DNA of 64,000 bases. It comes from Seiridium cupressi. Taxonomy: Eukaryota > Ascomycota > Sordariomycetes > Amphisphaeriales > Sporocadaceae. The notes beneath the pieces are model-generated. The model saw only the letters and a list, made by a program, of their open reading frames with translations. It had not been told where the DNA came from and did no database searches. The translations under genes and the position numbers were made by a program. The stretch is from contig JARVKI010000047.1 of NCBI GenBank assembly GCA_036674765.1, positions 1 to 64,000 on the forward strand, written 5' to 3'. Shown piece by piece: positions 47,649 to 59,335 of the stretch; position 1 is the first letter of the stretch, and each line of letters begins with the position of its first letter.

Positions 47649-49079
47649 TCATTTCTTTGAAACTCTAGTTGACAATCGTTCCGAGCTCAGCCGACTTGGG
47701 TTAGATGACTTACGTCCCTTCTTGTGATGCTTTTCGGCCGTCGATCTACTCGTGCGTCCAAGTAGTAATGATACTGTTCGAAAGGGGAAAGTAAAAATAG
47801 CGATGGCAGTCTGGATCGGGAGCAAAATGATAGCCGCAGTCTGCTCAAACAACCAAGCGATGAGATTGACCTGCGAGGTCTTCTGCCTTGCGGCAATCGC
47901 TGCCAGGGCTATTGCATCGTTACTCCTCTGGTCCAGATATTCGAGCCGTATATCGATCTGGTCAATGATATTGCTGAGTTTTTTCTCGTATCTCCTCATG
48001 GCACGGGTGACCGATTCCACCTCAGGCTGTACCCTTTCGCGATAGTTGTGCATAACCAAGTTCTCGACATTCCTGGTAGCTTGTTGTTCGTGCCGAGAAC
48101 TCTCCATACTCATGTTCTCCCCAGCGGCTAGGCGAGTTTCGACTCCATCGATCCTCTCATGCAGCTGTTGAAACTGCTGATCCCTGGTATCCTGCTGCTC
48201 GTATGGATTCGTTGCGACGATGCGTTGCTTATGGAGAGTACTACTCTGCAAAAGTCGGATAAAGTGAGATATAGGCCTGATCTCAGCGGCAATGACAAAT
48301 ATGTGGAGGTTGTAGTCGCTGACCAGACCTTCAGAGCGTGGGCTTAGTTGACCACGAATATTGTGAAGAAGGTAGGCAGCCAGGAGAGGGAATGCAAAGC
48401 ACCATCCCAGAGCAAACTTTTCATGCCAGCGAAGGCTCTTGACCGCAGCATCTCGTTCAATCTCCCACTCTTGGTAGGTTGCACCCTTGGGTGACTCTCT
48501 ATAGTCGGCCTCATGACCATGGCCCTTTTCATCTGCTTCGGGAACCTCCTCGAGGGCAGTCGTGGCGGATGCAACCGTAGACAGCTCCAAATCACTATCC
48601 GTTTCGAAGACTGGCGTAGACATGGCCATTTCCCTAGCCACTCGAACTTGTTGCGCAGCGTGATACCAATTCCAGGGTTGTGTGACAGACCAGCGGAGAA
48701 ATATTGCAGCTAAACCCAGCAGTATGACGTCGGTGAAGAAGGCGCTTCCACCTTCGAAGAACAAGCCCCCAACGGCCGGCAAGAGAGCGAGGACCAGGGG
48801 CAAGGTAGCAGCCATAGTCGGCTCCGGGGGATTCGTAGCCATTTTACCTAGGTTCCACAGACCGTCTGCATTGCCCTGATCGTTGTTGCAGCTGAAGTCG
48901 GAAAATGTAGAGTCCCTCCGTTGAGCGTCGGTGAAAGAGCTACGCGTGGATGGGGGTTTGAAGGATGGACGCCGACGAAGATGCGCTGTCTCGTCCACCG
49001 TTCTGGTCCGCCTTATGCCATGACCGGGTGGTGCTGTCGCGTGAGCCGTTGCAGGCGACGCGGAGCGGTCGTCAGCCAT
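47649..49079 (-). CDS. Conserved-looking coiled-coil membrane protein, function unknown
   Basis: A single exon of 476 residues from ATG 49079 (MADDRSASP). The N-terminus (1-80) is basic and Ser/Thr-rich and probably cytosolic. Two hydrophobic segments follow at about 92-128 (LPLVLALLPAVGGLFF and FFTDVILLGLAAIFL), a third at about 225-245 (FALGWCFAFPLLAAYLL), a long heptad-like region at about 300-400 (RDQQFQQLHERIDGVE, RAMRRYEKKLSNIIDQID) predicted to be coiled coil, a final hydrophobic stretch near 415-445, and a basic Ser-rich C-terminus. I do not recognise the family. A GTAAGT within the last 20 codons could mark a small 3' intron, so the exact C-terminus is uncertain. Confidence 0.75.
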   Translation of the reverse strand: MADDRSASPATAHATAPPGHGIRRTRTVDETAHLRRRPSFKPPSTRSSFTDAQRRDSTFSDFSCNNDQGNADGLWNLGKMATNPPEPTMAATLPLVLALLPAVGGLFFEGGSAFFTDVILLGLAAIFLRWSVTQPWNWYHAAQQVRVAREMAMSTPVFETDSDLELSTVASATTALEEVPEADEKGHGHEADYRESPKGATYQEWEIERDAAVKSLRWHEKFALGWCFAFPLLAAYLLHNIRGQLSPRSEGLVSDYNLHIFVIAAEIRPISHFIRLLQSSTLHKQRIVATNPYEQQDTRDQQFQQLHERIDGVETRLAAGENMSMESSRHEQQATRNVENLVMHNYRERVQPEVESVTRAMRRYEKKLSNIIDQIDIRLEYLDQRSNDAIALAAIAARQKTSQVNLIAWLFEQTAAIILLPIQTAIAIFTFPFRTVSLLLGRTSRSTAEKHHKKGRKSSNPSRLSSERLSTRVSKK

Positions 49080-51335
49080 GGTAGATGCAAGGGTTAAACG
49101 GCATTGGCGGCAAACCACGGGCGTTGTATCTTGCTCAGAGCCTGATCCAGCAGCCGGGAGAGATTGGGAACAACTGCCCACCCGGTCGAGCGCAGTTGTT
49201 GGGTTTCGCACAATATCGAGCCCGAGTGAGGTGTAGATGATGCAAGTAAACAGTGGGGATCTGCTGCAAGGGTAGGAGACATTATTTTGGGGAATGGGGA
49301 ATGGGGAATGGGGAATGCTCCGTAGCATGCCTGTGGGCTGCTGGATACGTATCGCTCAGGGTTTTGCGGGGTCGTTGCGGGAGCCGGCCGTCGCTAGAAA
49401 AGAAAACGTCATTGTCAACCACCACTCAGCTTCGCGACATATCCTGCCCAAATCTTATTGTCATCTTCGACACAAGATAGCACACGCCATATTGGCCGGC
49501 GTGGCACGGGTTATCTATGTCCATGGAGGCAGCTAGGGATCACAAAGCATGTATCTGGAAATGGATGGAGTAGTGCAGCATCGACCGATCTACGTATCAC
49601 TCAGGACTGAAGCCATCCTCATGCTAACCTATGTTGGGGAAGTTTGTGGCACGGCGCGAACTGTCATGGCCACCGGTGAGGTACTTTGGCGTGATTACTC
49701 CAGATCAACTTACTCGTGCAAGAATGCAGCTCAATTCAAGCAGCATGTTCATCTTTGGTTGCGATAATATTCAACACTTGGTCCTGACTTACAAAAAGTT
49801 CAGTGCCGTGGTAGTAAATTCTTCGACTCGTGACTGACTTGGATGAAGCTCCAATATGTTCCTCTTATGAATTGTTTTAACAGTGAATGGAGTTCATGCG
49901 TGTGTATAAGATCATAATATATATCCTATTAATAGTACCGATGCTGCACAGCTGACAGCTGACATCGATGATCATCTGAGATGTTCTTTGAGAAAGGAAC
50001 AGGCGACAGGGGTGTCCGTACGTTTGCACGCGGCACCGCCGAAGCATCCGAAAAGGAGACCAAGACAATATGGATCGGGATCCGCAATTAGAGATCTGTG
50101 ATTATTTTTTACTCCATTCATGTCGTTGGAGCCACAGACATCAGACAGACCGAGACCACGCATAACGTCGAAATTTTATCCAGGGAAGGGTCAGTGTGCT
50201 GATGTGATGTCTCGACTAGATTGCGTGCCATACCGGAACATGCAGCGCTGCACAGGTGGACCGAAGCAATAGTAGTCGTATATTCTTTTGTCGCATCTCG
50301 CTGTTAGGACTGACCACGCCTGCTCGGGCATTTTATACATCCACCTGGATCTGGATTAGGTCAACCATGTCGCCGTTTATATTCCCTGGCCCTCTGGAGT
50401 GCCAATCTGCAAGTGGACACGATCTGACATGTGGTCCTGGGAACCGTTCGTTTGGGTCTTCGTACCTGACATCGAACCCCGGCCAGGCGCACTAGGGAGA
50501 TCGAGGGCGGGTGGGCGGCGACATGGGTCCCGGTAAACCTCTGACGACGGGCACCTCGGCTGAGCTGTGCGCTCAATAGACAACCAGGACCTTACCAGCT
50601 GAGCCGCCTGAAAAATTTCACACTTCCCGGCGAAGCAATTTATAATGGCGAGTAGCCTTGGTTCGTGCTGCTTTGGCTGCTATTTCGACCCGGCACTCGA
50701 GGCTGGGATGACGAAAGGAGGTCCACTTGGAGTCCTGCCGCCAACCATCCTTTACGAAAGGCTCTTCGCTGTAGGCTGTAGGGCACGAATATATACCAAC
50801 AGCCTCCGCCCAACGTGCATGTGGGCTGATGATGGCTTCGTACCCTTCTGGAACTTGACACACAGCCAACACGTGCTTTAACCCGACGGTGGACGAGCGT
50901 GCATTTGCCAACACCCGTTCGCCCACATAATAGCTAACAAAACGAACGACCTTTGGATTTCAACGTCTTCGTATTTTTTACCTGGACACTGGACAAGCCC
51001 CAACACTAAGGACACTCGCCTGAACGACGGGGTTTTTTCTTATTCTTTTCTTCACTAGAGAAAGAGACGACCAAATAGCGGCTGCATTCATTCAATTCGG
51101 CAGATCCCAAGCCGCCAGAGGCTACAGTGACCGCCGATCGCTGCTACGCAGAGGTGCAACGTCGATTCCCTAGCACAACCGCAATTCAATTGCCGAGCGT
51201 CCAACACATCGCGAGTGGTCTTTGGTCGGTGATCAGACGCCCTAAACCGCCAGGGAGGAAAGACCTGTCCGGCGAAAGCATTCGCCGGCTGCCACCCGCG
51301 GATGCAGCTAATTTAACGATTACGGTGGCATTCCC
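49080..51335. other. Intergenic, no supported gene
   Basis: About 2.3 kb upstream of the coiled-coil membrane protein (-) and ERF4 (+). It holds a GGGGAAT tandem repeat. 50900-51330 probably includes the ERF4 leader, with a T/C-rich stretch near 51030-51055. Confidence 0.5.
49289..49317. repeat. GGGGAAT heptamer tandem repeat
   Basis: Four perfect tandem copies of GGGGAAT plus one base, about 210 bp upstream of the start of the membrane-protein gene. Confidence 0.9.
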
Positions 51336-53280
51336 ATGAACGGTATGCTGGGGCTCGAGGTCCAGGCTCTGAAAGCGGCTAGTCTCATCCCGGCCCACCC
51401 CCTGAAAGTCAACTGCGCCGGTGCTGCACGCCAACCACGACGCTACCAACCACAGAGAAGAACCGACGGTGTCGAATCTATTCTGATTCGCCGTGCCTCC
51501 TCTCCAATTGTCTCCTCCTCACCATCACGTCGCAAGCCCGAGACTCGTTTGCAGACGTCCCGTGAGCCTGCAGGTGTGCCTTTCCACCAGGGAGCGACAG
51601 GTTCAAGGCACAGGGTAGAGATCCACTCAAATACCCGCTACAGCCATCAACAAATTTATCCCCCTGCCGCCTCGGCGCCTTTCCAACGGCTTCAATCACT
51701 GACAGTCAACCTACGAGATTGTCATCGGCCGCCCTAGATGCACTGCAACACGATATCCGCGTTCAGTCGCTCTCGCAACCACCCGATTTTCCCGGCACCG
51801 AATCCTCACAACCCCAGGCCGGAGAGCCTGCAGTAGTTCATTCTCCATCCAAGCAGCAAGCTCCGCCGCGGCCATCAGCCGGCAGGAATTTACTGGCGAG
51901 AAAAGACAATCAAGGTTTGCTGCAATCACCCTTCCGCACCCGCGCAGCAGCGACCCTTCAGCCACATCGGCCCGCTGCTGCTCGTCTCTGGAACCCGACC
52001 AATTCCACTCCCAGAGCATCACCGTCAAGACGAACGTCGAGAAAACGACGCCCATCCACGCCTCCGCCTCCACCTGTACCTCGGGTGCACCCTGTCATTG
52101 ATATCACCACCGACCCGACAGACCTAGTTGGCACAACTTCCGGCAGTTATCCTTTGCTTACACTGCCCGAGCAACGACAGCATCATCTCTCAGCCTCCAC
52201 GCGTGCTAGTTTGCAAATCGAGGGCCGTGCGAGTGGTGAACATCGAATCAGTCTACCAAGATCCGTCCGTCACTCCTACGACGATAAGCGCAACTCAGTT
52301 GTCCCGCCTCTGCAAGACGACCCGTCCATACCTCCAGCGCGGCCGCGCATCGACGCCAGATCCAGGACCAGCAGTTTCAGGGAAAGGGCCCGAGCTTTGA
52401 GCTTCGGACTTATACGTCCAGACGAAACTAATCATTCACCGAAGGCTATTGATAAAGGCAAGGGCAAAGCAGTCATGGCATCTCCGGAGACTGGAGACCA
52501 TAGGAGGTCCGCCTCGCGGGATCTGGAGAGGGGGCCTGATGTACTTAATCCTCGTCAAAGCACCACGTTATCCATCCCCGAAGACATGGGATCCACCATC
52601 TCTTCCAGCGATTCATCCATAATGGGCGACCCTGATCAGCCCGAATTGGGAGAAGAATGGGGGCCGCAACACCCCTGCTTCCCTCATCTCAACCCACATG
52701 TGCCAATCAACTCGACCGAGTATGTTGGCACTCGTATAATCAGAGTCAAAAGGGACTGGCTTGTGCAGGGAGACTTGGCACCGACATTCTCGAATCTGTA
52801 CCCCGAGATATTGGACCCAGCTGGCGTTTCAGAGCAGGAATTTCGCCGCATCGTCGAGAAGCTGAATGGCGAATTGTTGCCCATTTTCAGCCCGAACAAC
52901 TGGAGGAACATCCTGGATGGAGTACTTGGCCTATTGACGGGATGGATCTGGGACGACTTGGGCTTAACAAACACAAAGAGTCGCTTACGGAGTCTTGAGT
53001 CCTGGATCGAGAAATGGAACATTGAGATGGAAAAAACCGTCGGATCTGAAGAGGGCGTAATTGCGCCCAGGATCATCCCATTGAGGAGGACAGGCTATAT
53101 GAATGTGAGCGAGTTTGTCTGTCTGTTTGCGGTCCTATGTCACTGACGGTTTCACAGCTTGATATCCAGATCCCGGATCCAGAAATAGCTCCAGCAGCCA
53201 GTCAACCCACGACAAGATCTGGTCCATCGGCAGATATTGAGCCTGCAGTCACGGGCGAGCATACCAATGACGGGTCGTAA
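51336..53280 (+). CDS. ERF4: Erf4, Ras palmitoyltransferase subunit (5' end tentative)
   Basis: The supported part is 51591-53104 plus 53158-53280. A disordered, Ser/Pro/Arg-rich N-terminal half (with a run of Pro in PSTPPPPPVPRV) precedes the Erf4/Golgin-A7 domain: HVPINSTEYVGTRIIRVKRD, then FSNLYPEILDP, EQEFRRIVEKLN and NNWRNILDGVLGLLTGWIWDD. The last intron (53 nt, GTGAGC...CAG, phase 0) restores GYMNLDIQIPDP, a typical fungal ending. Erf4 stabilises the DHHC enzyme Erf2 at the ER for Ras palmitoylation. The frame has no ATG before the domain. The only well-behaved first exon I found is 51336-51342 (ATGAACG) spliced by GTATGC to 51591, giving 547 residues; the true start may lie elsewhere. 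Confidence 0.82.
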
Positions 53281-54548
53281 CCTCAGCATCTCTAGCGTCA
53301 ACATTTCTATCTCATCCTATACCCCTTAAGTAAAACTAATTCGCGTTCAATACGCTGTACGACTTACGAAGATACCCAAGACCCCTTACTACTCGTTGGT
53401 CAGGAGGAGGCACATTTGTAGAACAGAGGGTTCGTTTTGGTTGTTTCGAAGCTTATCTTCAAGCATGGCGAGGCGTCTTTGGTGGTTTCATAATTGCTCT
53501 AGTCGAACATTACTTATTTATGATATAATCATGGGGAAGGGCGCCGGAGACTGTTGTTGAGCCTATAGGTTCAGTGCAATGGGTTTTATTATTGCTTCTA
53601 CAATAGTCTCGTGCTAGATGAAATTTCAAATATATCTAGCACCTTCGAATTATCTTGTGGACTGAGTCGAAATTGGATAGAATGCCCTAAATTCTTGCTT
53701 GCATTTCCAATTTGCAAGTGGAGACTGGCGAAATATGTCTGAGGTCAAAGTAGATGGGATTACTGTTTCAAGAAGATCTATCTTTTGTACGTAGTTTCCC
53801 TTCCTTGGCGACCCTCCACGCACTATGGCGTATTAGTGAACGTTGTCGAAACAAGGGCATTTACTCAAATCATACGTCGAGAGGATAACTTGTCGGGCAG
53901 GGAGAACAAGGGCCTGTCAAGCGGTTCAAGTTACGATGCGCTTGTTCTGTTTTCGAAGTCGAGCCGGAGTGTGACCAAAGTTTGTGTAAGGAGAGCTACC
54001 ACAGTGGCCAAGGACGCTTGGCCACGTCAATTTCGGTGTCATAGGTCGCCCAGGTAAAATGGTTAGAAGGCCACGTTTATCTGCCCTCTACTCAAGCATC
54101 TTCCAGTCTTTGTTCGGGAACACAACCCCAGTAGCCGCTTCACAACAAGAGTCGTTACGGCTCTAATTCGCGTCGTCGTCCCTATCTCTCTCCTGGCTAC
54201 CCTTCTGAGCACCGCCACTTTAAGATGTCGTGGGCTTAGGCTTGCGCAACCGATTATCGTGGCGGACAGTTCAGTGCCTGCCAATAGGCTGCTTAGTCTC
54301 CGGGGGATGAACGTGTAATTTGATGACTAGGGCGATATGGCCTGGCTAGCACGGGCATCCACAGTCATGATCTACCAAACCATATCTGGTGGGATAGGCT
54401 TCGAGTTGTTGATCGAGCCAACCTACCACCATCGACAAGGCCGGTCCGGGGATTCGTTGAAACTCATTTCTCATTATCTGATCGTGGTGCCTGCACGAGA
54501 TCATCTGCCTCATTATGCTTCAATCATAAATCAGCAACGAGCTTAGTT
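53281..54548. other. Intergenic, convergent 3' ends
   Basis: About 1.3 kb of AT-rich to neutral sequence between ERF4 (+) and the regulator-like gene (-). No gene was supported. Confidence 0.55.
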
Positions 54549-56274
54549 TCATGTCTTTTCCGTGGGCTTCCAATTACGCCAGGCTGCGTAAATATTCCCG
54601 TCAATCAATCTCTCGTGCCTTGATATTATCTCAACCCTGCTGTGACCTCCATCGTCAACACCAGCACGGCAACCTGTCAACCAGACGTTGGTGGTACCTA
54701 GAATCGATTTTGCTATGACGCCCTTCTGATCTACATAGAAGCCAGCTGTACCACTCGTATCCACGGTAGCATCCCGAAGGAGTTTCAGTTTCTCCTCGGA
54801 GTGTGCCAAGGCCTCCCATTCCTCGGCAATTCTGTCCTCGCGAGACATTGCTCCAACTAGTCGACAAATTCCAGCTTGCAGGGAGCAGGCAGCACAGAGC
54901 ACTTCAGTCCCCACGTCACCTCTGGCAACGAATGTCCCGTCCGGTGTCTCGAGGCATCCTCGATAAGCATCGTACTCGCGACGCCAGCTCGCCGCCTCCA
55001 TCTTCAGAGAGCGACAGCGAGATTCTAGCTCTTTCAGTTCTTTGTCAAGAAATGCTTGTCTGTTTGCAGTGGCTTCGTGAACATCGTTCATGAGGCGACT
55101 AGCCCTGGCGCCCATTGAGCCGAGCCGGACATAGGTCCGGGTTCGCAACGGAAGGCCTGACGTAGGAAGGGACAGACTGTGAAGCAGGGATTGCCAGGCC
55201 GGCTCGTCCAGAAAACAACCTTGTTGCAAGGTCATTGCATCGCCCACCTGTTGCAATTTGAATCCCAGCAACCGCCGCTTCTCCGGATTACAGCATAACG
55301 CAAACCCTTTAGGGTTGGGGGGAGGGGAGGAGCGGAAAACACCTGGAGACTTACTAATGTGCTTATCATAGAGATGAGAAGGGACTTTTCAAATTCTGTC
55401 TTGGATCCAGAGGGCCCTCTTGCACGGATTAAACGACTACTGCCTGCCAGGCGTTGCTCCCATGCCGTACTCCCCGAGGGGCCCTCAAGCAGCTAAACAC
55501 CACGCTTAGCGATGCCTCATAACCAAAACTGCCATCGAACAGAACACCAACCTCGTAGATGCTGATGATCTCTGCCGCGCAGAGTACGTTGGGATGTGCC
55601 CATGTGTTACTGTTGATTGCGGACTGTAGACTCCGCAAAGCTCTGCCGTAAAGTTCTCCCTCTGCTAGGGTACCGGTATCAAACCCAGGAGCCAACACAC
55701 GTTTTACTCTGGTCGTGATACAGCGGAGCGCGTCATCCAGGCAGGTGCCGTTGCCGTACCTAGCGGGAACATGGGCAAAGTAGCTTCCGCTCTGAGGTAT
55801 CAGCACCTTCACATTGGAGGGCCCATGTGAGAAGGACGTCTTCGTGATCCGCCCAGAAGCTACCCCTACCAGCTCTTCCAGGTCCAGCACATTGAAGCCG
55901 ATGTCAGCAATCAGACGTTCGAAGCCGTCTAGTGGTAGAGGCCGGGCTGGAGCTAGGCGGCGGCCCCAGTGCGCCGGTCGGCTAGTGATGGCAGGGCTAA
56001 TGGCTATCCCGCCAGTTGCATCCTGCCTGGAAACAGGGGCCTGGCGCCTTGCCCGTGGTGCCCAGACATCTCGAGCGCGTTGGCTGCTTTGGGTACCCCG
56101 TGCTCGCTGGCTGCTTTCGATTTCAGCAATCGGATACCGTGTTGTGTACTGGATGGGCCGAGAACTATAAGTCTTTCGCGCCGGCGCTGCAGTCCGCAGC
56201 GCGGGCATGACCGCGACCCTGCGGGAGCTCACGTTCTCGCCATCATTGGCGTCAGCGCATTCCCTCGTTGTCAT
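54549..56274 (-). CDS. Fungal transcription-factor-like protein without a zinc cluster
   Basis: Exons 56274-55552, 55492-55355 and 55247-54549 give 519 residues. After an Arg/Ala/Ser-rich N-terminus the protein shows the typical fungal-specific regulator body: YGNGTCLDDALRCITTRV, LYGRALRSLQSAINS, a helix ending in ISIYE, then LLEGPSGSTAWEQRLAGSS, LIRARGPSGSKTEFEKSL and FLDEPAWQSLLHSL. The 59-nt intron 1 (weak donor GTTGGT, acceptor TTTAG) is needed: without it the frame runs into a stop, with it ISIYELLEG is restored. Intron 2 is 107 nt (GTAAGT...CAG, phase 0). No Cys6 cluster is present in the N-terminal 100 residues or in the upstream DNA I could read, so DNA binding is doubtful. The N-terminus has a short direct repeat (SSQRARG / SSQRARD). 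Confidence 0.78.
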
Positions 56275-57825
56275 GATCGCAGCCCTGTCATGTCGAACTG
56301 TCGAGGTTTGTCACGGTCATGTAACGGGGTTTCCCCGCACGAACCATGTGGTTCGTGCGTTATGTAGATAAGATAGAGTAGAGAGCGGTTACTTCCTCAC
56401 TTCCTCAGCGCAACAACAGCTAATAATCCACACCCTTACAAAGTTCAAGGGGTCTCAGATCAGTGATGCGAACCACAGAATGCGGCAAGCGCAATCACCA
56501 CAATGTCAAACATAAGGACAGAGATGAATGCTTTGCAACGGGGAGACCCGAAAACAGCCGGGCTATAGGTTGGGTGTTCCATTGGGTAAGAGGAAAGGTT
56601 GGCGCAACTCTTACCGAGCCTGTCATGCCCCGAATGGATTCATGGAGTTCTGCACCGCGCCGGGGCACAGAGCTTGGAAAATAGGACTCAGCCCGCGCCC
56701 CCCGCGGGTTTTGACTACTCCGTACAAATGCCAAAGTTGGGTAATACCACCTCACAACTGGTACCGAAGTCAGGTGATTACCTAATTGAGACCCTACGAT
56801 GCATGCCTTCTACTGGATTTCAGTCACAGCCTTTTCGAGCTCCACAGTCTCTCACATAATGCATCAAAAGAGCAAAATGTCATCAGTGATTTCTTGCAAG
56901 CGCTGACACAACTCGCTCGCCTACCTAGTATGGTCGTTTTGGAAGATTCGATGATGGCTTCTACGGCCCTGGCAGCGGCAGTCGAGCCAAAGATGCGCAA
57001 TAGAGACCTGCTGTTGGAGCACTATCTGCAATAAGAAACCATTTCTTTGCTCATATGGAGCAAGACGGCAAACCTCATGAGCTATACACATCAAGTCAAG
57101 ATGATACACTCTGTAACGTTTTGTTCGACTACTATTCTCGTGTGACAAGGCCGCTTACTGGCTGGGATCCGAGCCTCAGACGCCCGCATAACCTTGACAG
57201 ATGTTTAAGTACAGCCATGACGAGATGCACTTGTGAATTAGATTCCTAGCAGTGGCCGTAAGCTAGCATCTAGACCCTCCTCGGTCTCATAGCCGACATT
57301 ACTTGCTTGCTTATAGCTCAGAATCCTATCATCATCAACCAACAGATCCGACAGCGAACTGTTTCTTTCATAGTTCCCAATAGCCTGTTTACGCGCCTCG
57401 TCCGATCTCAAGAAATCCCAAGGTCTCATTTGGACTACTTTCCTTTAATTTAATTTGTATAGCAGTGTGGATTTCCGTGTCAAGTTTGACCGCAGTCAGT
57501 TGCCATCTGCTTTACAAGATGAGGCTATTAGCATGCGAAGGAAGCGACCAGATTATTTTGATACTCGGAACTCCGTCCATATTCGTAGCTGATCAACGGA
57601 ATTCGCGCATGTATTTTTCAATTAAGAAGCTCTCTTCCACGGCTACGATAACAAAACATTCTCATGCACAAATTTCAACTCTCTCAGTGAAATTCGAGAG
57701 AGAACATTATGCTAATCTTTATATGTAGCGTATGGCCACAAGCAGTCAGGTTTCTTCGATCCGCAAGACAAATTCTTCAACCCCTTCATATCAATTTTTT
57801 TCAGAATAATACCGAACCGGTCGAA
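56275..57825. other. Intergenic, no supported gene
   Basis: About 1.55 kb between divergent genes. No zinc-cluster exon was seen upstream of the regulator-like gene. Open frames at 56463-57249 overlap on both strands. Confidence 0.45.
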
Positions 57826-58527
57826 ATGCAAGCTGTCACAAGACTCCTTACTCTTGCGGCCTTATTGGCTAGCTGCGTGTCGGCGGTCCCGACCTCTGCA
57901 CGTGGCAACTCAATCCAGCTGCCGCCAACTAACATCACCTCTGCTGCCGGCGCGGCCAACGAGACCGAACCGCCATTCATCGGTACCGACGAAGCCTCTC
58001 CGCTCCCGGATGGCGCTGTCGGCGAAGACACAACCATCTCTACGTTCGGTCTGGGAGACAAGAACGCCGACCTGCTCGCTGAATTCGAGTTTCAGGACCT
58101 TTTGAAAAGATTCGAGCTCCTGGAGTGCTGGGACGCAGGCTACCAGCACTTCGATGGTAGCGAGGAGTGGGATTGTGGCGATTGGCGCTTCTTGAACTGG
58201 TACAATCTCTACTGGCATGACGGAAGAGACACGGTAAGCAACTTCCAGAGTTATTTCATGCCCCGTATAGCGTGTTTCGGGGGGCTCACCGGTTCCGCGT
58301 TAAGCGTTTCTGCTCTTGAAACATGGTTTCTGACTCCCAATAACTTCGCCAAGCATATTCGAACAAGCAATCACTAACTCCGGGTGTTGTAGTGGGACGG
58401 CGCCAACCGGGGAGCCAGGGACTTCATTGCAGACCCCAAGGAGGACGTACGGAACGGGCACTATTATTGGGAAACATGGAATGTTCTCGCTTTTGGCGCG
58501 AGGGGTTGGGCCCCCAGATCCACATGA
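57826..58527 (+). CDS. Secreted Trp/Tyr-rich protein, function unknown
   Basis: Exons 57826-58233 and 58393-58527 join across a 159-nt intron (donor GTAAGC, acceptor TAG, phase 0) into 180 residues. A signal peptide (MQAVTRLLTLAALLASCVSA) is followed by a polar linker with likely N-glycosylation sites (NIT, NET). The last 80 residues are unusually rich in Trp, Tyr, Asp and Gly (WDAGYQHFDGSEEWDCG, NWYNLYWHDGRD, NGHYYWETWN), with only two Cys in the mature protein. I do not recognise a family. The splice is supported by the Trp/Asp-rich character continuing into exon 2 (DGRDT|WDGANRGARD). It could be a secreted effector-like or carbohydrate-interacting protein; this is inference. Retention of the intron would add a short tail ending at 58377. 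Confidence 0.72.
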
Positions 58528-59335
58528 GCGCCGAGGAGGTCGCTTAGAGTGGTCATGCGAAAGGTGTCACGTCTGTGTCGATTGCCATCTTGACGAACAG
58601 ACTGACGAGGATCTCATGGGGTTTTGCGGGTGGTTTGGGGGTGGCTTGGGACAAGACGGAGAAGGAATGGAATATGCACCGTGGCAATGATTTCGATGGA
58701 TTAGTTATGCTTCAATCCCACAACGCCCAGGTCCTTTGCGTTGCCGTAAACGAACCTAATAAAATAGTTATTGCTTTGCTTCACCTGAGCGATTGCTTTG
58801 CTTGAAATGTGTCATATTGTATTCAGCTTCTTTGACGGCACCATGGTTAAGAGACGTGATTCATACCGTTGCCGGTCTGCGCTTATGACCCAAGGTAGTC
58901 CTCGGTAAACCACGGACTAAAATATCCAGTTATCCTTACTATCATAATATAAGCAAAAACATTCGAACTGCAACAAGCCTGACCAAGTAGCGATAGGCGA
59001 GATCGTGAAGAAGTACACTTGTCAAAACCTACCAGTCGAGGCACAAACAGCATCGTAAGAACTAACATCACCAAATAAAACGTACACTCACAATTACGTT
59101 AGTTGTGGTACAAGTATCACTCCCGTGAGCTGTCCGCTAGTTTTCTAAAGCCGTTTTTACAACACGCAGTGTCTACTAGTAACCACATATTCAGATTCGT
59201 TTTCTTCGCTGACTCTGCAACCCTCTACCAGGCGCCTCGCACTCTCTTCAATGGCAGTCAAGTATCGCAGAGCCAACCCCACAAGATCAGCCAAGGATGC
59301 CCCCCAGACTCTATGTTTCATTGTCCATAATACGG
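58528..59335. other. Intergenic, convergent 3' ends
   Basis: Between the secreted-protein gene (+) and the STE3-type receptor (-). AT-rich around 58880-59110. No gene was supported. Confidence 0.55.

Noticed and set aside
50560..50620. Sequence that on the minus strand reads like a tRNA D-arm (GGCTCAGCTGGTAAGG)
   Set aside because: No anticodon arm, T-arm or matching acceptor stem follows at tRNA distances.
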